NCBI RefSeq assembly: GCF_004151485.1
Contig: NZ_SBFF01000005.1
Location: forward strand, 1-64,000
Source: Sphingosinicella sp. CPCC 101087
GTDB lineage: Bacteria > Pseudomonadota > Alphaproteobacteria > Sphingomonadales > Sphingomonadaceae
Direction: 5' to 3'
Length of the DNA stretch: 64,000 bases
Position 1 is the first letter of the stretch; each line of letters starts with the position of its first letter. Under the pieces are notes generated by a model that saw nothing but the letters and a program-made list of their open reading frames with translations, did no database searches and had not been told where the DNA came from. The translations under genes were made by a program, and so were the position numbers. This document shows positions 1 through 7,266 of the stretch, piece after piece.

Positions 1-409
1 GCGAAGGCTGGGGTCCAAGCGGCCAAGGTGACGCGCGCGGCATCGTCGGCGAACCACTTTCGCGGACGGCCGAGAAGACGCCCCACCGCCAACGTCCCCC
101 CCCCCGTCACCCCAGCGAAGGCTGGGGTCCAGACGGACTTGGCGACGCGCGCGGCGCTTTCGGAGAATCGGCTTGGACCCCAGCGTCCGCTGGGGTGACG
201 AATGAGGGCGAAAGGGCTGGGCCGATGCGCTCGGCCCCTCATCACCTGCCGCATCGTCACCCCAGCGAAGGCTGGGGTCCAAGCGGACGAGACGACGGGC
301 GCGGCATCGTCGGCGAACCACCCCGAATCCCAGCCTCCGCGAATGGAAGGCGAAAGCGCCACCCCGCCAACATCCGCCCCCTTCGTCACCCCAGCGAAGG
401 CTGGGGTCC
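1..409. repeat. REP-like hairpin repeat cluster
   Basis: Five copies of a 25-bp element whose core is CCCCAGCGAAGGCTGGGG, a perfect 7-bp stem with a GAAG loop. Copies lie at 1-16 (cut by the window edge), 106-130, 175-199 (opposite orientation, with a compensating GGAC loop variant), 256-280 and 385-409. The roughly 35 bases that follow several copies are also similar (about 17-55, 131-170 and 281-320), so the real unit is near 60 bp. The whole stretch from 1 to 513 holds no convincing gene; open frames across it simply read through the repeats. I know this repeat type from intergenic DNA of sphingomonads; a transposition or mRNA role here is inference. Confidence 0.8.
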
Positions 410-513
410 GAGCAGCCCGGAACGTGCGCGGCATCAAAGAAGAGCCTCAATCGGCCCCAGCTTCCGCCGCATGCTGGTTCAAGAAGGCGCCAATTCAGTA
501 GTCCCCAAGCCCC

Positions 514-1476
514 TCACCACGTCTCTTCCTCCCAGGGATGATAGCGTCGCGCCCTGATCCACCGCGTCGCGAGCCACTTGGTCCCCTGGGTCACCGGCAG
601 CCCGGCGTGGCGCGTCCGCGGGTCGCCCGCGCCCGCCTCGTCGACGTTGCGGAAGATGAGGGCGTCGCCCTCGCGCCCGGCAAATTCAACTCCGGCCAGG
701 TCGAACCGCGTCCCTCCGCCGCCATAGCCGTGGTTGAGATAGACCAGCACCGTCCACTGGCGCTGGTTCGCCACTCCCGGAAGCGCGTCGACATGCGGCC
801 GATATTCCTGCCCCGGCAGGTAGCGCAGCACGTGCAGCGGCTCGCCCTGCTCGGGCCGGGTCCCGGTCACCTGCGCCAGCCGCGCGTTGATCAGCTGGAT
901 CACCCGGTCCTCCGCCGTGGGCCCGAAGCTCATCCCGCTCGACGTGCGCACGGGATGCGGGATCCGCTGCCCGGTGCGCGGGTCGAGCACGAAGCTCGGC
1001 TCCAGCTGCGGCTCGGCCAGGATCCGGATATAGTTGCATTCCTGCGGGCTGAGCAGGCCGCGTATCGCGCGGATGATCGGGCTCTCCAAGAGGGTCTCGA
1101 CCGGAAGGCGGCGGATCTCGCCGGGCGTCCGCATCGCCTTGACGGAAGCGAGCTGCACCGCCGCATAGGGATCCGCTTTCTCGATCCGCCGCAGCAGCTT
1201 CGCCGCCTTGTCCGGGTCGCGCCGCCCGGGCGTGCCGTTGCCGACCAGGGTCGCCTTCAGCCGGATCGCCGCGACCTGTCCCGCCGCTACGGCCTTATCG
1301 AGCAGGGCATGCGCCGCCTTCACGTCGCGCGGCCCATATTGCCCGCCGAGCCGCCACTGCGCCATTTCGAGCCAGGCCTCCGCCTCGCCCGCCTGCGCCG
1401 CCCGCTCGACCAGGGCCGCATAATCCTGCGCCCGCCCGGCGGCGGCGGCGCCCCGCGCCTGCTCCATCAACGTCAT
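514..1476 (-). CDS. Prolyl 4-hydroxylase-like 2OG-Fe(II) oxygenase with Sel1-like N-terminus
   Basis: A 320-residue protein in two parts. Residues 1-120 are helical and resemble Sel1/TPR-type repeats (alanine-rich pairs of helices around residues 15-75). Residues 130-310 form a 2-oxoglutarate/Fe(II) dioxygenase domain of the prolyl 4-hydroxylase type: iron ligands H228 and D230 in PHVD, distal H290 in RHAG, and the 2OG-binding K300 in GTKW. All key residues are present, so an active hydroxylase is expected; the substrate cannot be told from sequence. It has no signal peptide. The start is ATG at 1476 with an AGGA motif about ten bases upstream. It sits directly downstream of clpB, same strand, 91 bp apart, in a gap containing a weak CCCCTG/CAGGGG hairpin at 1542-1560. 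Confidence 0.85.
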   Translation of the reverse strand: MTLMEQARGAAAAGRAQDYAALVERAAQAGEAEAWLEMAQWRLGGQYGPRDVKAAHALLDKAVAAGQVAAIRLKATLVGNGTPGRRDPDKAAKLLRRIEKADPYAAVQLASVKAMRTPGEIRRLPVETLLESPIIRAIRGLLSPQECNYIRILAEPQLEPSFVLDPRTGQRIPHPVRTSSGMSFGPTAEDRVIQLINARLAQVTGTRPEQGEPLHVLRYLPGQEYRPHVDALPGVANQRQWTVLVYLNHGYGGGGTRFDLAGVEFAGREGDALIFRNVDEAGAGDPRTRHAGLPVTQGTKWLATRWIRARRYHPWEEETW

Positions 1477-1567
1477 TCGAACATCCTAGCGCACGAGCGC
1501 GCCGCAAGCATCCCTCTCCCCTCGGGAGCCTGGCCGATCCGCCCCTGCCGCCGCCAGGGGGAGGCCG

Positions 1568-4237
1568 TTACTCCCCGGCCGCGGCCTCCGCATCTTCCTT
1601 CCGCTCTTCCTGAGTGGCCGGTGAGCCCTGTCGAACCGGCCTATCGAAGGACGCCGCCCCGGTCTCCAGCACCAGCGCCCCGTCGCCTTCGTTCACGTGC
1701 ACCGTCTCGCCGTCCTTCACCTCGCCGCGCAGGATCGCGTCGGCCAGCGGGTCCTGCAGATATTTCTGCACCGCCCGTTTCAGCGGCCGCGCGCCATAGA
1801 CCGGATCGTAGCCGACCCGCCCCAGCCACGCCCGCGCCCCGTCGGTCAGGTCGAGCCTGATCTTGCGGTCCTTCAGCAGTGCCTGGACCCGCGCCACCTG
1901 TATGTCGACGATCGGGCCCATATGCTCCTGGGCGAGCCGGTGGAACAGGATGATCTCGTCCAGTCGGTTCAGGAATTCCGGGCGGAAATGCGCCCGCACC
2001 ACCTCCATCACCTGCGGCTCGACATCGGCCACCGTCTGCCCGTCCGACAGGCCGGACAGGAAGTGGCTGCCCAGGTTCGACGTCAGGATGATGATCGTGT
2101 TGGTGAAGTCGACCGTGCGCCCCTGGCCGTCGGTCAGCCGCCCGTCGTCGAGCACCTGGAGCAGCACGTTGAACACGTCGCCATGCGCCTTCTCGACCTC
2201 GTCGAACAGGACGACCTGGTAGGGCCGCCGCCGCACCGCCTCGGTCAGCGAGCCGCCTTCCTCGTAGCCGACATAGCCCGGCGGCGCGCCGATCAGCCGC
2301 GCGACGCTGTGCTTCTCCATATATTCGGACATGTCGATCCGGACCATGGCGTGCGGATCGTCGAACAGGAAGTCCGCGAGGGACCGGGTCAGCTCGGTCT
2401 TGCCGACGCCGGTCGGCCCGAGGAACAGGAAGCTCCCCATCGGCCGGTTCGGATCCTGCAGCCCGGCCCGCGCCCGGCGGATCGCCCGGCTCACCGCGCC
2501 GACCGCCTGCTCCTGGCCGATCACCCTCTTGCCGATCGTCTCTTCCATCGCGAGCAATTTCTCGCGCTCGCCCTCGAGCATCTTGTCGACCGGGATCCCG
2601 GTCCAGCGCGACACGACTCCGGCAATATCCTCGCTCGTCACTTCCTCGCGAAGCATCGCCGAGCTGCTCGCCGCCTCGGCCTCGGCGAGCTGCTTCTCCA
2701 GCCCCGGAATGACGCCGTAGCTAAGCTCGCCCGCCTTGGCCAAGTCGCCGTTGCGCTGCGCCTGCTCGAGCTGCAGCCGCGCCGCGTCGAGCTGCTCGCG
2801 CACCTGCGCCTCGGCCTGGATCTTGTTCTTCTCGGCCTGCCAGCGGGTGGTGAGCTCCGCCGACTGCTGTTCCAGCTCGGCCAGCTCGCCCTCGAGCGCC
2901 GCCAGCCGGTCCTTCGAAGCCGCGTCGCTTTCCTTCTTCAGCGCCTCGCGCTCGATCTTCAGCTGGATGATCCGCCGGTCGAGCGTCTCGATCTCCTCGG
3001 GCTTGCTCTCCACCTCCATCCGGATCCGGCTCGCCGCCTCGTCCATCAGGTCGATCGCCTTGTCGGGCAGGAATCGGTCGGTGATGTAGCGGTTGGAAAG
3101 CGTCGACGCCGCGACGATCGCGCCGTCGGTGATCCTCACCTTGTGGTGGTTCTCGTACTTTTCCTTCAGGCCGCGCAGGATCGATATCGTGTCCTCCACG
3201 GTCGGCTCGCCGATGAACACCGGCTGGAACCGCCGCTGCAGCGCCGGGTCCTTCTCGACATGCTTGCGATATTCGTCGAGCGTCGTCGCGCCGATGCAGT
3301 GCAGCTCGCCGCGCGCCAGAGCCGGCTTGAGCAGGTTGGACGCGTCCATCGCGCCCTCGCTCTTCCCCGCGCCGATCAACGTGTGCATCTCGTCGATGAA
3401 CAGGACGACTTCGCCCTCGGCCTGCTTGACCTCGTCGAGCACGCCTTTCAGCCTTTCCTCGAATTCGCCGCGATATTTCGCGCCGGCGATGAGCGATCCC
3501 AAGTCGAGCGCCATCAGCCGCCGGTCCTTCAAACTGTCGGGCACGTCGCCATTGGCGATGCGCAGCGCCAGCCCCTCGGCGATCGCCGTCTTGCCGACGC
3601 CGGGATCGCCGATCAGCACCGGATTGTTCTTGGTCCGCCGGGCGAGGATCTGGACGGTGCGCCGTATCTCCTCGTCGCGGCCGATGACGGGATCGAGCTT
3701 GCCGTCCCGCGCCGCCTGGGTGAGGTCGCGCGCAAATTTCTTCAACGCGTCGTACCTATCCTCGGCCGAAGCCGTGTCGGCGGTCCGCCCGCCGCGAAGG
3801 TCCTTGATCGCCGCATTGAGCGCCTCGGCCTTCACCCCGGCATCGGCCAGCGCCTTGCCCGCCGCCGTGCCGGAAGCGAGCACAAGCGCCAGCAGCATCC
3901 GCTCGACCGTTACATAGGAATCGCCCGCCTTCTGCGCGATCTGCTCGGCCGAATCGAGCAGCCGGATCGTCTCCCCGTCCAGCGCCGGCGTCGCCGAGCT
4001 CGCGCCGGTGCCGGTCACCGCCGGTATCTTGGCCAGCGCCTCGTCCGTCTCCCGCCGCGCCGCCTCGGCGCTGCCGCCGGCGCGAGTGATGAGGCCGGAA
4101 GCCATGCCCTGCTCGTCCTCGAGCAGGGCCTTGAGCACATGGGTCGGCGTGATCCGCTGATGGTTCATCCGCAGCGCGACGGTCTGCGCCGACTGCAGAA
4201 ACCCGCGCGCCCGTTCGGTGAATTTCTCGAGGTTCAT
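1568..4237 (-). CDS. clpB: ATP-dependent disaggregase ClpB
   Basis: Hsp100 chaperone that, with DnaK, extracts polypeptides from heat-induced aggregates in the cytosol. The 889 residues give the full family layout: Clp N-domain (1-145), first AAA+ module with Walker A GDPGVGKT at 210-217 and Walker B around 277-284, the coiled-coil middle domain at about 410-525 that separates ClpB from ClpA/ClpC, and the second AAA+ module with Walker A GPTGVGKT at 607-614. The C-terminus has an extra charged tail of about 25 residues. Start is ATG at 4237, 33 bp downstream of a heat-shock-type promoter at 4271-4302. The first 11 codons and the upstream region exist in a second copy at 6694-6880. Confidence 0.98.
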   Translation of the reverse strand: MNLEKFTERARGFLQSAQTVALRMNHQRITPTHVLKALLEDEQGMASGLITRAGGSAEAARRETDEALAKIPAVTGTGASSATPALDGETIRLLDSAEQIAQKAGDSYVTVERMLLALVLASGTAAGKALADAGVKAEALNAAIKDLRGGRTADTASAEDRYDALKKFARDLTQAARDGKLDPVIGRDEEIRRTVQILARRTKNNPVLIGDPGVGKTAIAEGLALRIANGDVPDSLKDRRLMALDLGSLIAGAKYRGEFEERLKGVLDEVKQAEGEVVLFIDEMHTLIGAGKSEGAMDASNLLKPALARGELHCIGATTLDEYRKHVEKDPALQRRFQPVFIGEPTVEDTISILRGLKEKYENHHKVRITDGAIVAASTLSNRYITDRFLPDKAIDLMDEAASRIRMEVESKPEEIETLDRRIIQLKIEREALKKESDAASKDRLAALEGELAELEQQSAELTTRWQAEKNKIQAEAQVREQLDAARLQLEQAQRNGDLAKAGELSYGVIPGLEKQLAEAEAASSSAMLREEVTSEDIAGVVSRWTGIPVDKMLEGEREKLLAMEETIGKRVIGQEQAVGAVSRAIRRARAGLQDPNRPMGSFLFLGPTGVGKTELTRSLADFLFDDPHAMVRIDMSEYMEKHSVARLIGAPPGYVGYEEGGSLTEAVRRRPYQVVLFDEVEKAHGDVFNVLLQVLDDGRLTDGQGRTVDFTNTIIILTSNLGSHFLSGLSDGQTVADVEPQVMEVVRAHFRPEFLNRLDEIILFHRLAQEHMGPIVDIQVARVQALLKDRKIRLDLTDGARAWLGRVGYDPVYGARPLKRAVQKYLQDPLADAILRGEVKDGETVHVNEGDGALVLETGAASFDRPVRQGSPATQEERKEDAEAAAGE

Positions 4238-4390
4238 GACGGTGTCTCAAATCCCTTTCACGTGACGAGGCGAGATGTAGTGTTGCAGATGGGCAACACA
4301 AGAGATCGTCCCGGCGCTTGGCGATACCATCTTTCGCCCCGTCGATCAGCCCGACCGAGCATCGGTCGCCGGCTGGTCCGGGGGTCGCGG
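4205..4390. repeat. Original copy of duplicated clpB 5' region
   Basis: This segment covers the first 11 clpB codons, the leader and the heat-shock promoter. It matches 6694-6880 with a constant offset of 2489 bases over at least 150 bp, with only a few substitutions and small indels upstream of the promoter. The match begins at GCGCGCCCGTTCGG and fades after about 4390. See the second copy for the consequence. Confidence 0.85.
4271..4302 (-). promoter_or_regulatory. RpoH (sigma-32)-type promoter of clpB with palindrome in spacer
   Basis: Read on the minus strand: CTTG (4302-4299), an 18-base spacer, then CTACATCTCG (4280-4271). This matches the alphaproteobacterial heat-shock consensus CTTG and CYTATNTNNG at most positions. 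The spacer holds a perfect inverted repeat TGTTGC-AGATGG-GCAACA at 4281-4298, which could bind a second regulator. The same elements are conserved in the duplicate at 6760-6791, which supports function. The role of the palindrome is inference. Confidence 0.65.
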
Positions 4391-4468
4391 AACGCCGGAC
4401 GCGATCTGAACCGAAACGCATCCGTCACGTTAATAGGCCGCTCCCGTCTGCAAAGGAGAGGCTCGGAT

Positions 4469-5032
4469 ATGCGAAGTTTTCTGCTTGTGCTGGTCCTGTC
4501 GACGTCCGCTTCGCTGCTCGGCGCCTGCGGCCAGCAGGGCGCGGACGATCCACAACCGGCCTCCGTGAACGGCAATGCGGCGCAGGAGGCGCCCGCCGCC
4601 GGCAACGAGGCGGCGAGCGATGCGTCCCTGTGGAACGGCGGCGCGGAGCTGTCACTCGACATCCAATCGGCCCACCCCAACGGCGTGGTGCTCCAGTTGA
4701 CCTCGATCCAGTCTCGCCCGACCGAGACCGTGGTCGGCATGCGCGTGATCAACGGCCGCGATCGCGAGATCGCGCTCAATCGCTACAACCGACGCAGCGG
4801 CTATATCGTGCTCGATAGCGGGGAGCGCCTCTACCTGTCGCCGCCCGCGAGCAACACGAATCTGTCCATTCCGGCCGGCCAGACGCTGGAGGGGGAGTTG
4901 GTCTTCCTCGGCCGTCTGCCCCCGGTCCGCTCCGCCGTTCTGATCCTCAACGAGAACGGCTCGACCGACAGCGAATATACCGCCCTGCCCGCGTTCCGCA
5001 TCGACCTGCCTCTGGGGGACGCGGCGCAATGA
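4469..5032 (+). CDS. Lipoprotein with domain shared by its downstream neighbour
   Basis: A 187-residue predicted lipoprotein. The signal peptide ends in a lipobox LGAC with acylated C20, followed by a low-complexity Asn/Ala/Glu/Pro linker to about residue 50. The rest (about 55-185) is a beta-rich domain with the signature INGRDREI near residue 97. The next gene has the same domain at its N-terminus (VLNGRDREI), so the pair arose by tandem duplication. Start is ATG 4469 with a strong AAGGAGAG at 4453-4460; an open frame extends far upstream but only as an antisense reading of clpB. The last four bases overlap the next start (ATGA), so the two are co-translated. Function unknown; location at the inner face of the outer membrane is inferred. 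Confidence 0.85.
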   Translation: MRSFLLVLVLSTSASLLGACGQQGADDPQPASVNGNAAQEAPAAGNEAASDASLWNGGAELSLDIQSAHPNGVVLQLTSIQSRPTETVVGMRVINGRDREIALNRYNRRSGYIVLDSGERLYLSPPASNTNLSIPAGQTLEGELVFLGRLPPVRSAVLILNENGSTDSEYTALPAFRIDLPLGDAAQ

Positions 5033-6060
5033 CCGGGCGGCTCCGCACGGCATCGATAGGGCTGGCCGCCGCGGTCGCGCTCGTCGCCGGATGCGGCGAG
5101 GGCGGCTTCCTGTCGGGTGGGGGCGGCGGTGCCGCCGTCGACGCGCAGGTGGCGCATCCCGGCGGCGTGGTGCTTCAAATCCTCTCGCTTCGCGCCGACG
5201 GCGAGCGCGCGCTGGTCGATCTCCGCGTGCTGAACGGCCGCGACCGCGAGATCAGGCTCAACCAGGGGCGGGAGAACAGCTACATCCTGACCGACTCCGG
5301 CGAGAAGCTGCTCCTCGTCCCGCCGGCCGGCAATCCCAACCTGGCCGTGCCGGGCGGCCGCAGCGCCGATCTCGCTCTGGTATTCGAAGGCGCGCTTCCC
5401 CGCAGCGGCACCGCAACCCTCGTGCTCAACGAGGACGGAAGCATGGATTCGGTCCATTCCAGCGATCCGCGCTTCGATGTGAGCCTCCCGCTCGCCGGAG
5501 CCGGCGGCGGCGGCATCCCCGAAGTCTCGGCAATGTCCAACTTGCGGCCTAATCCGGCGACGGCGCTTCGTCCGGCCGCCGCGCCGGGCTCGTCGCTAGC
5601 CGCCGGCGCGCAGCGCGAGAGCAGCCTCCAGGCCGTCGATGCGCTGAAGTCGGAGCTCGGCGCGGTCGAGACCGATCGCGGCACGATGGTTTCGCTCCCC
5701 GGCGACGTCACCTTCGATTTCGATCGGGCGACGATCCGCGCCGACGCCCGCCCGACCCTCGACCGGCTGGTCGCGCTGATCGAGGCGAGCGGCGAGGGTG
5801 AGATCTCGATCGAGGGCCACACCGATTCGAAGGGCGAAGATGCCTACAACCGGCGCTTGTCTGAACAGCGCGCGGAGGCGGTGAAGGCCTATCTCGCCTC
5901 GAAAGGCGTGGCCGAGGACCGGCTGAGCACCCTCGGCCTCGGCGAAACCCGCCCGGTCGCGCCCAACGCTAAGCCGGACGGCTCCGACGACGAAGAGGGG
6001 CGCCAGCGAAACCGGCGGGTGGAGGTGATATTGCCCGCAGGGGCGGCGCCAGAGGAGTGA
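5029..6060 (+). CDS. OmpA-family lipoprotein with duplicated N-terminal domain
   Basis: A 343-residue lipoprotein with lipobox VAGC (C22). Residues 35-155 repeat the domain of the preceding gene. A Pro/Ala-rich linker (160-200) leads to an OmpA C-terminal peptidoglycan-binding domain at about 220-338, with the landmark FDFDRATIR, EGHTDSKG and NRRVEVIL segments, including the Asp and Arg that contact diaminopimelate in this family. It probably tethers the outer membrane to peptidoglycan while presenting the extra domain. Overlap with the upstream gene is ATGA. The combination of a lipobox, an NGRDREI domain and OmpA is not one I can name. Confidence 0.88.
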   Translation: MTGRLRTASIGLAAAVALVAGCGEGGFLSGGGGGAAVDAQVAHPGGVVLQILSLRADGERALVDLRVLNGRDREIRLNQGRENSYILTDSGEKLLLVPPAGNPNLAVPGGRSADLALVFEGALPRSGTATLVLNEDGSMDSVHSSDPRFDVSLPLAGAGGGGIPEVSAMSNLRPNPATALRPAAAPGSSLAAGAQRESSLQAVDALKSELGAVETDRGTMVSLPGDVTFDFDRATIRADARPTLDRLVALIEASGEGEISIEGHTDSKGEDAYNRRLSEQRAEAVKAYLASKGVAEDRLSTLGLGETRPVAPNAKPDGSDDEEGRQRNRRVEVILPAGAAPEE

Positions 6061-6165
6061 GGGGCGGGGTGCCGGCCGGACGCCGCCAGGCTCGCCCCCT
6101 CCTGGTGAAGGCCGTTTAATTGGGGCCTCGTCGTTTCACCGTTCCGCTCACTGCCAGCACGCAGA

Positions 6166-6411
6166 CTAGTGAACTGGTCGAAATGCTCCTTTACGAAAGC
6201 GGCGATCACCGATCTTAACGTAGAGCGGCCAACGAGAGCGCTCGACATCGATGCGGCAGATGGTGTGCGCCCCGACAGTTGGCAAACTGACCCTGATCTT
6301 CGTCGCGCGAAACGCCGTCGGGAAATGAGTTCCCATTAGATTGGTGAGGTGCAACTCCGTCTTGTCCCGGCTGCCGCCGAGGGAGACCATGTCCTCGCCA
6401 AGACCGGTCAC
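6166..6411 (-). pseudogene. Remnant of an AlbA_2 (Schlafen-like) DNA-binding domain protein
   Basis: An 81-codon frame whose product reads like the end of an AlbA_2/Schlafen-type putative DNA-binding domain: a KTELHLTNLM stretch (about residues 17-26) followed by TICRIDVERS and PLYVK (about 50-66), which resemble the conserved crIdV..S..PvYvk core. After that point the usual FfVRxGNST motif is lost and the frame stops, and nothing upstream extends it. I take it as a fragment of a larger mobile or defence-type gene, lying in a patch with other broken pieces (6061-6880). Confidence 0.4.
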
Positions 6412-6413
6412 TC

Positions 6414-6696
6414 CCCGTCGTCACCGCCTCCGGCAGCGATTCCATCTACGGCGGAACCGGCACCAACGTCCTGAGCAGCGGCGCGGGCGCGGACGTGATC
6501 TCGTCCCAGGGCGTTGACACGGTCGACGGCGGCGTCGATTTCGACAGCTGGAGCGGACTCTATGGCGAAGCCACGGCGGATCTCGTCTTCGACTTCGACG
6601 GAGCCTCCGGAACTCTGTCCAACGGGACCCGGCTGGCCAATATCGAGGCCGTGTCGCTCATCACCGGTTCGGGCGACGACACGTTCAACATAGGCG
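6414..6696 (+). pseudogene. Fragment of an RTX-type calcium-binding protein gene
   Basis: An uninterrupted frame of about 92 codons with no start or stop of its own gene. Its product includes [19 protein letters not shown] and ITGSGDDTFNIG, closely matching (about 70 percent by eye) the module at about residues 690-780 of the intact RTX protein at 7267-10422. The match begins abruptly near 6414 and is cut at 6694, where the duplicated clpB leader begins. It is therefore a broken paralogue or the relic of a longer tandem gene, not the start of a functional one. Confidence 0.75.
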
Positions 6697-6880
6697 CGCC
6701 CGTTCGGTGAATTTCTCGAGGTTCATGACGGTGTCTCAAATCCCTTTCACGTGACGAGGCGAGATGTAGTGTTGCAGATGGGCAACACAAGGGATCGCCC
6801 CGGCGCTTGGCGATACCATCTTTCGCCCCGGCGATCAGCCCGACCGAAGCATCGGCCGCCGGCTGGTTCGGGAGACGCGG
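6694..6880. repeat. Second copy of the clpB 5' end and heat-shock promoter
   Basis: Near-identical to 4205-4390. On the minus strand it carries the promoter (CAAG complement at 6788-6791, CGAGATGTAG complement at 6760-6769), the spacer palindrome at 6770-6787, the leader and an ATG at 6726-6724 followed by 11 clpB codons, then runs into the antisense strand of the RTX fragment. Differences from the first copy are mostly upstream of the promoter. It could still start heat-induced transcription towards 6166; the product would be a short clpB-RTX antisense chimera. Confidence 0.85.
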
Positions 6881-7266
6881 CGGCGGGAGAAGGCCCCTTT
6901 CCCCCTATCTCCGCGGGCGGCCGGTATCGCCGCGCGCCGGTCCAGATCCGGTGCGGGGACCATGCAAAGCAAAGCAGCGAAGCCGAGACTCGGCCCGCCC
7001 CGGAACTACGCTGCCCCTTCGCAGGCCGTCCTTTACTTGATTGGCGCTGATAGGTCGGCTTGGAGAGCGACTACCTTTGCTCGGCACAAATGTTCAGTGG
7101 AAGATCGAAGTCATTGTCTTGAAACATGTCCGACGGATCTTGGAGAAAAGACTGTCTTCGTCCGGCATCGAAAACGGTTTTTCATGACCTCCGCCGACGC
7201 ATTTCCCCCGCTTGCGCCTGAAATGGCGGCGTGCGAAGTCAAGCGCGCGGATAGGGGAGAATCTCG
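6881..7266. other. Gene-free leader region upstream of the RTX gene
   Basis: About 390 bases with no convincing gene. The frame that crosses it on the plus strand continues into the RTX gene out of phase and has no protein-like composition. The last 200 bases are visibly less GC-rich than the surroundings, as expected of a promoter region. I could not assign -35/-10 boxes with confidence. A GGGGAGA ribosome-binding site at 7254-7260 belongs to the RTX gene. Confidence 0.5.

Noticed and set aside
106-409. Regularly repeated 25-bp unit resembling a CRISPR array
   Set aside because: The spacers are unequal and partly similar to each other, one copy is inverted, and the unit is a hairpin REP; no cas gene nearby.
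1542-1560. CCCCTG/CAGGGG hairpin between clpB and the oxygenase gene as a terminator
   Set aside because: Six-base stem with no T-tract on either strand; insufficient for a terminator call.
1697-4468. Very long plus-strand open frame across clpB leading into the lipoprotein gene
   Set aside because: It is antisense to clpB, its composition (Arg/His/Leu/Pro-rich) is that of a GC-rich shadow frame, and only the part after 4469 has a ribosome-binding site and a signal peptide.
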